From Bradyrhizobium sp. CB2312 (GTDB lineage: Bacteria > Pseudomonadota > Alphaproteobacteria > Rhizobiales > Xanthobacteraceae): a stretch of DNA of 64,000 nt. Made by a program: the position numbers and the translations under genes. The notes beneath the pieces were generated by a model. That model searched no databases. It was not told the DNA's origin and was given only the letters and a program-made list of their open reading frames with translations. This document shows positions 17,634 to 27,345 of this stretch, piece after piece; the stretch's first letter is position 1, and every line of letters begins with the position of its first letter. The stretch spans positions 9,445,501 through 9,509,500 of the forward strand of contig NZ_CP121668.1 of the NCBI RefSeq assembly GCF_029714425.1. Direction: 5' to 3'.

Positions 17634-17763
17634 CACCTCTCCCCATCGGGGAGAGGTCGCGCCGAAGGCGCGGGTGAGGGGGCTCAGGTCCCACGAGGGT
17701 ACGCATCCCCTCACCCGGATCGCATCTGACGATGCGATCCGACCTCTCCCTATGGGAGAGGTG
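17634..17763. repeat. Dispersed palindromic element, copy 1
   Basis: Two stem-loops in opposite sense: cacctctccccatcggggag...gcgccgaaggcgc...gtgaggggg, then cccctcacccgg...gatgcgatcc...ctctccctatgggagaggtg. Outer arms pair with each other. Related elements lie at 27153-27302 and 31789-31930. These resemble the rhizobial intergenic mosaic (RIME-like) repeats. It sits inside the ABC operon, between the binding protein and ATPase genes. Confidence 0.75.
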
Positions 17764-17804
17764 AACCCGGCCATCGGCATGGTCGGACTTGTTCTCAACA
17801 TGCG

Positions 17805-18827
17805 TTACGGCTTGCTCGGGCGCAGCTCAACGCCGACGCCCTTGTTGACGAAGCGCAGCGTATAGGATTTGCGGAAGTCGAGATCGGCCTTCACGACGCC
17901 GGCCTTCACCATCTTGTTGAAGAAGGAGGTGTAGCGCTCGTCGCTCATCGCGCCGATGCCGTTTTTCAACGACTCGCCGGAATCGACGATGCCGTATTCC
18001 TTCATGTTGGCAACGGAATAGGCGAGCAGTTCGTCAGTCATCTCCGGGTTGAGCTGCTTGATCAGGGCATTGCCGGCGGAATTGTCGCGGTAGATGTAAT
18101 TGTACCAGCCGATCATGGAGGCATCGACGAAACGCTGCACCAGGTCCGGCTTCTTCTCGGCAATGTCGCGCCGGGTCTCGATCAGGGTCGAATAGGTGTT
18201 GAAGCCGTAATCGGCGAGCAGCAGCACGTTGGGCTTGAAGCCGGCGGCCTTCTCGACCGCGAACGGCTCGGAGGTGACGTAGCCCTGCATCGCGCTCTTG
18301 GGGTTGGCGATGAACGGCTGCGGATTGAAGTTGTAGGGACGCACGTTCTTCTCGCTGAAGCCGTATTCGGACTTCAGCCACTGGAAGTAGCTCGTCATGC
18401 CCTCCTTGGAGACGAACAGCGTCAGCGGCTTGAGGTCCTCGATCTTGGCGACCTTGGCGTCAGGCTGCGTCAGCATCACCTGGGGGTCCTTCTGGAACAC
18501 CGCGGCGATGGTGACGACGGGAACGTTGTTGGCAACCGCGTCGAACGACATCAGCGTGTTCGCGGCCATGAAGAAATCGATCTTGCCGGCGATCAGCAGC
18601 ATCCGGTTGTTCTCGTTGGGACCGCCGGGGACGATGGTGACGTCGAGGCCGTATTTCTTGTAGGTGCCGTCGGCGACCGCCTGGAAGAAGCCGCCATGCT
18701 CGGCCTCGGCGACCCAGTTGGTGCCGAAGGTGACCTTGTCGAGGGTTTGGGCGCGCGCCGGCGCAAGAGTGACGACAGCGGCCAACAAGCCCGCCGTTAA
18801 CGCTCGCCGCAGATGAGAGGGGGTCAT
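17805..18827 (-). CDS. NMT1/THI5-like ABC substrate-binding protein
   Basis: 340 residues from the ATG at 18827. It has a signal peptide (LTAGLLAAVVTLAPARAQ). The mature part begins KVTFGTNWVAEAEHGGFFQAVADG and continues KKYGLDVTIVPGGP.NNRMLLIAGKIDFFM, the NMT1-like pattern used for pyrimidine precursors, sulfonates or amides. First gene of the importer operon (binding protein, ATPase, permease, dehydrogenase, AprI-like). No TPP riboswitch was seen in the 139-base gap to the divergent creatininase-family gene. Confidence 0.8.
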   Translation of the reverse strand: MTPSHLRRALTAGLLAAVVTLAPARAQTLDKVTFGTNWVAEAEHGGFFQAVADGTYKKYGLDVTIVPGGPNENNRMLLIAGKIDFFMAANTLMSFDAVANNVPVVTIAAVFQKDPQVMLTQPDAKVAKIEDLKPLTLFVSKEGMTSYFQWLKSEYGFSEKNVRPYNFNPQPFIANPKSAMQGYVTSEPFAVEKAAGFKPNVLLLADYGFNTYSTLIETRRDIAEKKPDLVQRFVDASMIGWYNYIYRDNSAGNALIKQLNPEMTDELLAYSVANMKEYGIVDSGESLKNGIGAMSDERYTSFFNKMVKAGVVKADLDFRKSYTLRFVNKGVGVELRPSKP

Positions 18828-18966
18828 GATGGCACTCCGTCGATCGCTTCTAGCCGATGCCAGTCCAACGCGATAAAACCGCATGAAGTTCGGGGACGCG
18901 AGCCGGCCTGGCCCGCGTCCCCTCATAACCCCAAATTACGTGACAAATTCGGGCAAAGAAACCTTG

Positions 18967-19788
18967 ATGACGCCGTCCCGCGACTGGACCAGGATCCGCT
19001 GGGCCGACGCTGCCCTCGCGGATGTGGCGCGCTGGATCGCGGTGCTGCCGCTGGCGGCGACCGAGCAGCATGGCCCGCATCTGCCGTTTGAGACCGACGT
19101 GCTGATCGCGGACGCTTATCTCTCGCGCGTGCGCGAGCTTCTGCCCGCAAGCGTTCCCGCCAGTTTCCTTCCTGTCGAACCGGTCGGGATTTCCACCGAG
19201 CATATCGACTATCCGGGCACCCAGACCTTGCCGACCGAAACCGCGCTGAAGCGATGGACCGGGATCGGCGAGGACATCGCACGGCGCGGCGTGAGGAAGC
19301 TCGTCATCATCACCAGCCATGGCGGCAACAGCGCGGCGATGATGCTGGTGGCGCAGGATCTTCGTGCGCATCACAAGCTCTTCGTGGTGACGACATCATG
19401 GTCGCGACTGTCAGGCGCGGACACATTGTTCCCGGCCGAGGAGGTGCGCCACGGCATTCATGGCGGGGCGGTCGAGACCTCGATCATGCTGGCGCGCTAT
19501 CCGGATCGGGTGCGCAAGGAAGCGATCGCGGATTTTCCCGCGAGCAGCGTCGCGCTGGAGCAGCAATATCGCTGGCTGTCGACGCAGCGGCCGGCGCCGT
19601 TCGCCTGGCAGGCGCAGGATCTCAACGCCAGCGGCGCGGTCGGCAATGCGACGCTGGCCGTCGCGGAGAAGGGCGAGCGACTCATCGACCAGGGCGCGCG
19701 CGCCTTTTGCGAGCTGCTGAGCGAGGTCGATAACTTCGACGTGAACAGACTCGCCAAGGGGCCGCTCGGCCAGCGCGCATCCTCCTGA
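18967..19788 (+). CDS. Creatininase-family amidohydrolase
   Basis: 273 residues. Metal ligands of the family appear as LPLAATEQHGPHLPFETD (Glu, His, Asp), ITSHGGNSAAM and GIHGGAVETS. Members hydrolyse cyclic or linear amides such as creatinine, formamides and pyrimidine intermediates. Divergent from the NMT1-type importer, so it probably acts on the imported amide or a neighbouring intermediate (inference). The ATG at 18967 was preferred to a longer frame from 18883. Confidence 0.8.
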   Translation: MTPSRDWTRIRWADAALADVARWIAVLPLAATEQHGPHLPFETDVLIADAYLSRVRELLPASVPASFLPVEPVGISTEHIDYPGTQTLPTETALKRWTGIGEDIARRGVRKLVIITSHGGNSAAMMLVAQDLRAHHKLFVVTTSWSRLSGADTLFPAEEVRHGIHGGAVETSIMLARYPDRVRKEAIADFPASSVALEQQYRWLSTQRPAPFAWQAQDLNASGAVGNATLAVAEKGERLIDQGARAFCELLSEVDNFDVNRLAKGPLGQRASS

Positions 19789-19912
19789 ATTCATTTGGGA
19801 AAAGTTCGGATTCGACGAGCGCCCGAGGCGCCTTCGAACCGGACGCGACAAGCCTCCGTCCAATTGGGCACGCGGACCACAACGGACCGCCTCAACCCGG
19901 ATGGAGCTTCAC

Positions 19913-20176
19913 ATGTCGATCAAGACCAAGATTGCCGCCGCCGCGCTCGCGGCCCTCGCCGTCACCGGCACCATGGTGTCGACCACCTCGCAGGCGCAAG
20001 CCAAGCCGCCGGGCTGGGTCTTCGGTGTCGGCGCCGGCATCGCCACCGCCGCCGTGGTCGGCTCCGCGATCGCCGCGAGTAACGACCCCTATTACTACGG
20101 CTATCACCGCTGCGGCTGGGTCGCCCAGTACAACGCCTTCGGCCAGTACGTCGGCCGCGTTCGCACCTGCTACTGA
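19913..20176 (+). CDS. Small exported Gly/Tyr-rich protein
   Basis: 87 residues. A signal peptide (IAAAALAALAVTGTMVSTTSQAQA-type) precedes a short hydrophobic glycine stretch (FGVGAGIATAAVVGSAIAA) and a Tyr/Cys tail (YYYGYHRCGWVAQ ... GRVRTCY). The start at 19913 has GGAG seven bases upstream. Such proteins are frequent in Bradyrhizobiaceae and of unknown role, probably periplasmic or envelope-associated. A strong hairpin terminator follows at 20255. Confidence 0.7.
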   Translation: MSIKTKIAAAALAALAVTGTMVSTTSQAQAKPPGWVFGVGAGIATAAVVGSAIAASNDPYYYGYHRCGWVAQYNAFGQYVGRVRTCY

Positions 20177-20539
20177 TTTGAAGACCTGAGGCCGATCTCC
20201 CACGTGGATCCTGCGTCCGACACGGGCGCCTCATCCACCCCGTGTCGTGCCCCCGACCCGCCCGGCTGTCCCCGGGCGGGTCATCTGTTTGGGGAGCCCG
20301 TTTGTTGCAGGCCCGTCACACAAGGGTGCGAACGATCACCTGCGGCAATCCGTACTAGTTGCTATTGCGAATTAATCGCAATAAGGTTCGCTGCACGTGC
20401 AGGGACTTGGGAAGAAAACGCCTCGAAGCCGGATCATCCTGGCCGATGGCGTGGACAACAGGGACCTGATGACAGGGGCGCCGCGAATCGGCAGGGATAG
20501 CGGGGCGGGTGGATATATTCGCGTTTGGGGGCGTTCGTT
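20177..20539. other. Gap between small exported protein and porin
   Basis: Contains the terminator at 20255-20290. After it comes a lower-GC stretch around 20340-20400 (gttgctattgcgaattaatcg and similar) that probably holds the promoter of the downstream porin gene. No gene is seen. Confidence 0.5.
20255..20290 (+). terminator. Hairpin terminator after the small exported protein
   Basis: gacccgcccgg and ccgggcgggtc form an 11-bp perfect stem with a six-base loop (20255-20282), followed by atctgttt. The U-run is short, so termination strength is uncertain. Confidence 0.6.
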
Positions 20540-22534
20540 TTGACGTTGAGAGGTCACCGTTACAGGTATTTGCGGACGGCTGCGGCGATGGCCTCGGGCG
20601 TAATGGTTTTTCCTGCCGCGGCGCGCGCCGCGGATCTGCCGTTGAAGGCACCGGCGCTGAAAGCCGTCTATGACTGGACGGGCCTTTATATCGGCGCGCA
20701 TACCGGCATCACGCGCGGCACCTCCTCGGGGACGCTGACCGATCCCACGGTCGCAACCGACAACAACGTGTTCAACGGCGCGACCGGTGGCGTCCAGGCC
20801 GGCTACAATTGGCGCCTCAATTCAGGGCTCCTGCTCGGCGTCGAAGGCGACATCTCGTTTCCGAACTATCTGCCCTCCAACCACGTCGTGTCGTCGGCGA
20901 CGACCGCGCTGTCGGGCGCGGAGGAACGCTGGGACTATGTCGCGAGCCTGCGCGCGCGACTCGGCTACACCAGCGGCAACTGGCTGTTCTACGCAACCGG
21001 CGGCGCGGCGTTCGCCGGCGAGCGTTTTCTGTCGACGCCGACGGGGGGCACTGAAGAGAAGGTGCTGAACACCCGGTTCGGCTGGACCGCCGGCGGCGGT
21101 GTCGAATACGCCTTCGCGCCGCACTGGAGCGCGCGGCTCGAATATCTCTACAGCAAGTTCGAGAACGCCAGCGTCACCTTCCCGTCGGGCGGACAATATG
21201 CGTCGTCGATGGATTTCCAGAGCCTGCGTATCGGCCTCAACCGCAAGATCGACTGGCCGGGTGTGCCGACCTACAATCCGAAATCGGATATCACCGATAC
21301 CGAGTCCAGCCGCTGGGAGATCCACGGCCAGTCGACCGTGCTGGGCCAGGGCTACCCGGCGTTCCAGGCGCCCTATACCGGAACGAACAGCCTGCTCCCG
21401 TCGCCGGATTTCCAGCAGACCTGGAGCAATTCGCTCTATCTGAATGCGCGGCTGTGGGACGGCGGCGAGGTCTATTTCAATCCCGAGCTGCTGCAGGGCT
21501 TTGGCTTCAACAACACGACCGGCGCGGGGGGCTTCCCCAATGGCGAAGCGCAGAAATCCGGCTTCCCCTATCCGCACTTCAACGCCTCGCGGCTGTTCGT
21601 GCGCCAGACTTTCGGCTTAGGCGGCGAGCAGGAGCAGCTTGCCAGCGGCCAGTTGCAGCTCGCGAGCAAAGTCGACGTCTCGCGCCTGACCTTGCAGGTC
21701 GGCAAGTTCTCCGTGATCGACGTGTTCGACGGCAATTCCTATGCGCATGATCCGCGCAAGGACTTCATGAACTGGTCGATCTGGGCGTCCGGCGCCTTCG
21801 ACTACGCCGCCGACAAGCTCGGCCTCGGCTATGGTGCCACGGCCGAATTGAACCAGAAGCAATGGGCGCTGCGCGGCGGCTACTTCCTGATGGATGCCGT
21901 ATCCAACTCGAACAATTTCGACATGAACATCGGCCGCCGCGGCGAATACGTCGCGGAGCTCGAGCTGCGCTATTCGCTGTTCGGCCAGCCCGGCAAGCTG
22001 CGCACGCTCGGCTTCGTCAATAGCGCCTTCTCCGGCAGCTATCGCGAGACGCTGGACAATCCCGCCTTCGGCGTCGACATCAGCCAGACCCGCCGCGGCC
22101 GCCTCAAATACGGTTATGCGTTCAACCTCGAACAGGCGATCACCGACGACATCGGCCTGTTCGGCCGTTGGAGCTGGAACGACGGCCGCAACGAGATCAT
22201 GGCCTTCACCGACATCGACCGCAGCCTGTCCGGCGGCGTCTCGGTGAAGGGCGCGAAATGGGGCCGGCCCGACGACGTCGTCGCCATCGCCGGCGCCATC
22301 AACGGCCTGTCGCAGGACCATCGCGACTTCATCGCCGCCGGAGGTCTCGGCCCGCTCATCGGCGATGGCCAACTCAACTACCGCCACGAGCGCGTGCTGG
22401 AGACCTATTACGCGTACGCGCTGAACAAGGCGCTGACCTTCACCGCCGACTACCAGCTCATCGTCAATCCCGCCTACAACGCTGATCGTGGCCCAGTGTC
22501 GGTGTTTTCAGGACGGTTGCACGGGGAGTTCTGA
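20540..22534 (+). CDS. Outer-membrane protein: Omp25/OmpA-like barrel fused to OprB-type carbohydrate porin
   Basis: About 664 residues. No good ATG exists at the start; a TTG at 20540, eight bases after a GGGGG run, is the most likely start (TTG at 20525 is also in frame). A signal peptide is followed by DLPLKAP..AVYDWTGLYIGAH, the usual opening of rhizobial Omp25/RopB-like barrels, running to about residue 240 (FQSLRIGLNRKI). From about 260 an OprB-like segment follows (WEIHGQSTVLGQGYPAFQAPY ... LRTLGFVNSAFSGSY ... YYAYALNKALTFTADYQL). Predicted sugar or small-solute channel. Confidence 0.8.
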   Translation: MTLRGHRYRYLRTAAAMASGVMVFPAAARAADLPLKAPALKAVYDWTGLYIGAHTGITRGTSSGTLTDPTVATDNNVFNGATGGVQAGYNWRLNSGLLLGVEGDISFPNYLPSNHVVSSATTALSGAEERWDYVASLRARLGYTSGNWLFYATGGAAFAGERFLSTPTGGTEEKVLNTRFGWTAGGGVEYAFAPHWSARLEYLYSKFENASVTFPSGGQYASSMDFQSLRIGLNRKIDWPGVPTYNPKSDITDTESSRWEIHGQSTVLGQGYPAFQAPYTGTNSLLPSPDFQQTWSNSLYLNARLWDGGEVYFNPELLQGFGFNNTTGAGGFPNGEAQKSGFPYPHFNASRLFVRQTFGLGGEQEQLASGQLQLASKVDVSRLTLQVGKFSVIDVFDGNSYAHDPRKDFMNWSIWASGAFDYAADKLGLGYGATAELNQKQWALRGGYFLMDAVSNSNNFDMNIGRRGEYVAELELRYSLFGQPGKLRTLGFVNSAFSGSYRETLDNPAFGVDISQTRRGRLKYGYAFNLEQAITDDIGLFGRWSWNDGRNEIMAFTDIDRSLSGGVSVKGAKWGRPDDVVAIAGAINGLSQDHRDFIAAGGLGPLIGDGQLNYRHERVLETYYAYALNKALTFTADYQLIVNPAYNADRGPVSVFSGRLHGEF

Positions 22535-22542
22535 GCGGCGGC

Positions 22543-23274
22543 TCAGAACAGCAGCGCAATACCCGAGACGAACAGCAGCACGAGCACGATCTTGCGGAAC
22601 GCGGCCTCGTCGATCCGGCCGAACAGCTTCAGCCCGAGCCATGTGCCGGCGAACAGAAACGGCAGACCGAGCGCGAACAGCTTCGCCGTGTCGAGGCTGA
22701 GCGATCCCTTGGCGCCGAGTAGAAGCGCCGTCATGGCGAACACCGCGACCGCGACCGGCTGAAACGTGGCACGCTGCGCGTCCTTGGGCAGGCCTCGCAG
22801 GTTGCACCAGATGGTGATGACGATGCCGGCAAGGCCGGTCAGCCCGCCGAGCAGGCCGTTGACGAAGCCGACCGTCATGTCGGCGGCCGGCGGCACGACG
22901 GCGGCGAGCTTGAGCTGCGGCCGGAAGAATGCATACAGGCTGTAGGCGATCAGAATTGCTCCAACCGCGATGCGAACACTCTTCGGATCAGCCCAGGTCA
23001 GAAGCGACACCCCGGCCGGCACGCCGATGGCTGCACCGACGATGAAAGGCCACAGCCGGCGCCAGTCGAGCGCAGCGCGCAGCTTCCAGACCGAATAGCC
23101 CTGCACCAGAAGGCCGAAGCCGACGATCAGGCTGGCGCTCTGAAGCGGCGTCAGCACATAGAGCCACAGCGATGCCGCGACGAGGCCGAAGGCGAAGCCG
23201 GAGAGGCCGGCGACGAACGCGCCGGCGAAGGTCGCCAACAGAAAAAGCGGAAGCTCGGTTGCGATCCCGTCCAT
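22543..23274 (-). CDS. TauE/SafE (TSUP) family sulfite/anion exporter-like protein
   Basis: About 243 residues with eight hydrophobic segments in two repeats: LATFAGAFVAGLSGFAFGLVA at the N-terminus and VGFVNGLLGGLTGLAGIVITIW in the middle are the paired TSUP motifs. It exports or imports sulfur-containing anions in characterised members; the substrate here is unknown. ATG 23274 has GGAG six bases upstream, whereas the ATG at 23286 does not. Convergent with the porin, with an 8-base gap. Confidence 0.8.
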   Translation of the reverse strand: MDGIATELPLFLLATFAGAFVAGLSGFAFGLVAASLWLYVLTPLQSASLIVGFGLLVQGYSVWKLRAALDWRRLWPFIVGAAIGVPAGVSLLTWADPKSVRIAVGAILIAYSLYAFFRPQLKLAAVVPPAADMTVGFVNGLLGGLTGLAGIVITIWCNLRGLPKDAQRATFQPVAVAVFAMTALLLGAKGSLSLDTAKLFALGLPFLFAGTWLGLKLFGRIDEAAFRKIVLVLLFVSGIALLF

Positions 23275-23390
23275 TGCTCGCTCCATAATTCAGCGAGCAG
23301 CGCTTGCGTGGGATCACCACTTCACGGGGAGGCTGCGACATCCCCGACAATGTCAGCCTAGGCGAAACCGCATCTTTCCACAACGAAGCT

Positions 23391-23495
23391 CTAAAGCGCG
23401 ATGAGATTTGGATGAATCGTCATCGCGCTTTAGGTTGTTGTTTACGCATGATCTTTCCGGAAAACCGCTTGGCACTTTTCCGGATCATGCTTTAG
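23391..23495. repeat. Dispersed double-hairpin element overlapping a stop codon
   Basis: ctaaagcgcgatga / tcatcgcgctttag form one inverted repeat; gcatgatctttccggaaaa / ttttccggatcatgc form a second. A related second half occurs at 35392-35497. This family is widespread in Bradyrhizobium intergenic DNA. Here its last bases supply the TAA stop of the chemoreceptor gene (23492-23494), and it may also end transcription. Confidence 0.75.
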
Positions 23496-25567
23496 GCGGC
23501 CCGGATTGCCTCCAAGAACTTTCCGACCTCCGCCTTGAGACGGCTGCTCTCGCCGGACAGCGATCTGGCTGCCGTGAGCACGTTGGAGGATGCCGATCCG
23601 GTCTGGCTCGCGCCGCGCTGCACGTCGACGATGCTGGCGGAGACCTGCTGGGTGCCGCGCGCCGCCTGCTGCACGTTGCGGGAAATCTCCCGCGTGGCCG
23701 CGCCCTGCTCCTCGACCGCCGAGGCGATCGCGGACGCGATCTCGGACATGCGGGTGATGGTGCCGCCGATCGCCTTGATGGCGCCGACGGAGTCCTCCGT
23801 CGCCGTCTGGATTTCCGTGATCTGCTGGCTGATCTCGCCGGTGGCCTTGGCGGTCTGCTCGGCCAGCGCCTTGACCTCGGAGGCGACGACGGCGAAGCCG
23901 CGCCCGGCTTCGCCCGCGCGCGCCGCCTCGATGGTGGCGTTCAGCGCCAGAAGATTGGTCTGGCCCGCGATCTGGCTGATGAGCTCGACGACGTCGCCGA
24001 TCCGGCCCGCGGCCCTTGCGAGCTCGCCGACATGGCCGTTGGTGCGCTCCGCCTGCTGCACCGCCTCGCCGGCGATGCGCGCGGAGTCCTGGACCTGCCG
24101 GCTGATCTCGTCCACCGACGAGGCCATTTCCTCGGCCGCCGCGGCAACCGTCTGCACGTTGGTGGAGGCCTGTTCGGAGGCGGCGGCAACGGTCGCCGTG
24201 ACCTTCTCCGATTGATCGGCCGAGCTTGTCAGCGTTCCCGCCGAGACCTCCAGCTCGGACGATGCCGACGAAACGGTGTTGACGACGTCGCCGATCATGG
24301 CCTCGAACTCGCGCGCGATCTGGTCCATGCGCTGGCTGCGCTTGATCCTGGCCTCGGCCTCGACCGCGGCAGCCTCGTCGGCCGACTTCTTGGCGAGTAG
24401 AGAATCCTTGAAGTGCTGGAGCGAGCCCGCCACCTGGCCGATCTCGTCGTTGCGGCCGGTCGCGGGGATCTCGACCTCATGCCGTCCGGCCGCGAGCGTT
24501 CCGATCACGTCAGCGAGCTGGCCGAGCGGCGTCACCACGCGGCTGCGCAGCATCATGGTTACGCCGCCGAGCGTCCCGAGCAGCGCCAGAACCGCAACGC
24601 CCGCAAGCGCCAGCATCGCCAGCGCGCCATCGCGCGCGGCCGCCGCGCGCTCGGCCGCTTCCGCCAACGCGGCGTCGCGCACGCCGTAAAACATCTGGAT
24701 GGCCGGCACGATGGCGCTCGCGAGTTCGTCGGCGCTGATGCCGTACTTGCCGTCGGCTCGCGCCGCAGGCATCTCCTTCTCGACCGCAAGCGCGGCCTTG
24801 CCGAAATAGGCGTCCGTCGCCGCCTTCAATGCGGCGGCGATTCGGGGCGGGCTTCCGAGCTGGTCGACGCCGGCCTCGATACGCTCGCGATCGGTCTCCA
24901 CACGCCCCTGCATGCGGTCCATCAGCGAGAATTCAGCTGTCGTGAGCGGCCTTCGCGCGTTCAGCGCCGGCGACAAGGTGGCGGCACGGCTGCCGGCGGA
25001 GACGCGCAGGTCCTGCGCCGTTCGCGCCAGGCTCAAGAGCGCCGCAAGCGAGGAGTCGGCATTGACCACCTTCCCCTCGAGCCGGTTCATGATCGGCTCG
25101 ATATTGGCGATGACCTCGGCGACGCCGGGCAGGAAGCCCTTGATCGCGGCGCCGTCGCGCGCAGCAAGAGGAACGCTCATCGCGCGATCCGCGGCCGTGG
25201 AGATCTCCTTCAGCCGGCGCAGGGTGCGGTCGAGGCTGTCGGCCATCGATGCGCCGTCATCCAGCACCATGATGGCCCGTCTGGCGCCTTCGAACGAAGC
25301 CTCGGCGGCTTTGACGGCCTTTGCGGCGGCGTCGATCTGGGCCTGCGTCGCGGCGCCTTCCTGGAAGATCGGCGAGATGTAGGGGGCGCGAAGGCTGGCG
25401 ACCTGCTGGCTGACCATCAGGGTCGCACCAAAAGCCTCGACCGTCCTGATCGCGTCGGAGCGATTCGTGAAGATACGGGTCTGGGGTACGAGCACCTCGG
25501 CGCCGAGAATGACTGCAAAAACCGTCACCGTCAGCATCGACAGTGCGAAAAGCTTTCCGATCCGCAT
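23492..25567 (-). CDS. Methyl-accepting chemotaxis protein
   Basis: 691 residues. An N-terminal helix ([20 protein letters not shown]) and a second one at about 315-340 bracket a helical periplasmic sensor. A HAMP domain follows ([24 protein letters not shown]), then the signalling hairpin with the conserved tip [20 protein letters not shown] and [20 protein letters not shown]. It signals to CheA/CheW; ligand unknown. Its stop codon is provided by a dispersed repeat. Confidence 0.9.
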   Translation of the reverse strand: MRIGKLFALSMLTVTVFAVILGAEVLVPQTRIFTNRSDAIRTVEAFGATLMVSQQVASLRAPYISPIFQEGAATQAQIDAAAKAVKAAEASFEGARRAIMVLDDGASMADSLDRTLRRLKEISTAADRAMSVPLAARDGAAIKGFLPGVAEVIANIEPIMNRLEGKVVNADSSLAALLSLARTAQDLRVSAGSRAATLSPALNARRPLTTAEFSLMDRMQGRVETDRERIEAGVDQLGSPPRIAAALKAATDAYFGKAALAVEKEMPAARADGKYGISADELASAIVPAIQMFYGVRDAALAEAAERAAAARDGALAMLALAGVAVLALLGTLGGVTMMLRSRVVTPLGQLADVIGTLAAGRHEVEIPATGRNDEIGQVAGSLQHFKDSLLAKKSADEAAAVEAEARIKRSQRMDQIAREFEAMIGDVVNTVSSASSELEVSAGTLTSSADQSEKVTATVAAASEQASTNVQTVAAAAEEMASSVDEISRQVQDSARIAGEAVQQAERTNGHVGELARAAGRIGDVVELISQIAGQTNLLALNATIEAARAGEAGRGFAVVASEVKALAEQTAKATGEISQQITEIQTATEDSVGAIKAIGGTITRMSEIASAIASAVEEQGAATREISRNVQQAARGTQQVSASIVDVQRGASQTGSASSNVLTAARSLSGESSRLKAEVGKFLEAIRAA

Positions 25568-25789
25568 CCTTGGGTCCCCGAATACATTCCTGCAAATGTC
25601 GAAAACCTAGCTGCCGGCGGCTAAGAGCCCGTTAAGCAACGGCGCGCCCGTAATTCTGCGGGTATCATGTCCTCGCGGGCGGTTCCCCCGCGGCACGGAT
25701 GCGACAGAATTGCCGGCAATTCCTCGCAAAATACCTATATCAATGCTTGTGCCGCCGGCCGGCCACACTTGCTTACAACCGGAACGTCA

Positions 25790-27085
25790 ATGCTCTCCGT
25801 CGAACTCGTCATCGTCGTCGTCCTGATCGTCATCAATGGCCTCTTGTCCATGTCGGAACTGGCCGTGGTGTCCTCCCGCCCGGCCCGGCTGTCGCTGCTC
25901 GCAGCCAGAGGCGTGCGCGGCGCCGAGCGGGCGCTGACGCTGGCGGCCGATCCCGGCAAGTTCCTCTCGACGGTGCAGATCGGCATCACGCTGGTCGGTG
26001 TGCTCTCGGGCGCATTCTCCGGCGCCACGCTCGGACAACGGCTGACGCAATGGCTGGTCGAGCTTGGCCTGTCGACCGGGATCGCCGACATCGTCGGCGT
26101 CGGCATCGTCGTCACGCTGATCACCTACGCAACGCTGATCGTCGGCGAGCTGGTGCCGAAACAGGTGGCGCTGCGCGACCCCGAGAGCATCGCGGTCAGG
26201 GTCGCGCCGGCGATGCACATGCTGGCGAAGATATCGCTGCCGCTCGTGTTCCTGCTCGACGTCTCCGGCAAGCTGATCCTCACGCTGCTCGGCCGCGGCG
26301 GCAAGGCCGAGGAGAAGGTGTCCGAGGACGAGATCCACCACCTCGTCAGCGAGGCCGAAAGCGCCGGCGTGCTCGAGCCCGGCGAGAAGGAGATGATCGC
26401 CGGCGTGATGCGGCTCGGTGACCGCCCGGTCGGCGCCGTCATGACACCGCGCACCGAGGTCGACGAGATCGACCTGAACGATCCGCCCGAAGCTATTCGC
26501 GAGATCATCGTGAAGAGCCCGCATTCGCGCTTTCCGGTCTCGGACGGCGACCGCGACAAGCCGATCGGCGTGCTCCAGGCCAAGGATCTGCTGATCGCCT
26601 ATATGAGCGAGCGCACGCCGGATTTACGCGCGCTGGTGCGCGAGGCGCCCGGCATCCCGGCCTCGGCCGACGCCCGCGACGTGCTGGCCATCCTGAAGGC
26701 CGCGCCGGTTCACGTCGGCCTCGTCTACGACGAATATGGCGCGTTCGAAGGCATGGTCACCGCCGCCGACATCCTGGAATCGATCGTCGGCGCCTTCCAT
26801 TCGGAGGAAGGACCGCCGGAGCCGGCCTATGTCAGGCGCGAGGACGATTCGCTGCTGATCTCCGGCTGGATGCCGGTCGACGAGTTCGGCGAGCTGCTCG
26901 GCATCGAGCTGCCGCCGCACCGCTACAACACCGTGGCGGGCCTCGTGCTGCAGCAATTCAGCGTGCTGCCCAATGTCGGCGACGCCTTCGACTTCGCCGG
27001 CTGGCACATCGAGGTGGTCGACCTCGACGGCCGGCGGATCGACAAGATTTTGGCGAGCCGATTGAGCGAGGTGGAGACGGGGTAG
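25790..27085 (+). CDS. Hemolysin-family / CorC-like protein (CNNM, CBS pair, transporter-associated domain)
   Basis: 431 residues from the ATG at 25790 (upstream in-frame codons lack homology). A CNNM/DUF21 membrane part (LIVINGLLSMSELAVVSSR; VGELVPKQVAL) covers residues 1-200. Two CBS motifs follow (VMTPRTEVDEIDLND; HVGLVYDEYGAFEGMVTAADIL) and a C-terminal CorC_HlyC domain (LPPHRYNTVAGLVLQQF). Characterised relatives act in magnesium or cobalt efflux and membrane integrity; the hemolysin label is historical. Confidence 0.85.
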   Translation: MLSVELVIVVVLIVINGLLSMSELAVVSSRPARLSLLAARGVRGAERALTLAADPGKFLSTVQIGITLVGVLSGAFSGATLGQRLTQWLVELGLSTGIADIVGVGIVVTLITYATLIVGELVPKQVALRDPESIAVRVAPAMHMLAKISLPLVFLLDVSGKLILTLLGRGGKAEEKVSEDEIHHLVSEAESAGVLEPGEKEMIAGVMRLGDRPVGAVMTPRTEVDEIDLNDPPEAIREIIVKSPHSRFPVSDGDRDKPIGVLQAKDLLIAYMSERTPDLRALVREAPGIPASADARDVLAILKAAPVHVGLVYDEYGAFEGMVTAADILESIVGAFHSEEGPPEPAYVRREDDSLLISGWMPVDEFGELLGIELPPHRYNTVAGLVLQQFSVLPNVGDAFDFAGWHIEVVDLDGRRIDKILASRLSEVETG

Positions 27086-27152
27086 CGAGCGATATAGCGA
27101 GCCGCGATCTCAGCTGTCGTCCCGGACGAAAGCGGTGCTTGTGGCACCGTTT

Positions 27153-27302
27153 CCCTTCTCCCCTTGTGGGAGAAGGTGGCGCGAAGCGCCGGATGAGGGG
27201 TTCTCTCCGCAAACTCAATCGTAAGTGAGTGCTCGTGAAGAGAGACCCCTCACCCGTCTCGCCGCTACGCGGCGAGCCACCCTCTCCCACAAGGGGAGAG
27301 GG
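27153..27302. repeat. Dispersed palindromic element, copy 2
   Basis: ccttctccccttgtgggaga... with gcgcgaagcgc and gatgaggggt on the left, and acccctcacccg, cgccgctacgcggcg, ccctctcccacaaggggaga on the right. Left and right halves are inverted copies with a 40-base centre. Closely related to 31789-31930 (same arms, swapped order) and more distantly to 17634-17763. Confidence 0.8.
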
Positions 27303-27345
27303 TGCACCGTCGTCGTGACGGCGAGCGAAGCTCCAATCCCCGCCC

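Noticed and set aside
18828..18966. Possible TPP riboswitch ahead of the NMT1/THI5-like binding protein
   Set aside because: No CTGAGA or ACCTGA-type core elements are visible in the 139-base divergent gap.
25667..25789. 41 extra N-terminal codons on the CorC-like protein
   Set aside because: This part has no homology-like pattern, and the ATG at 25790 begins directly with the first membrane helix and has GGAAC upstream.
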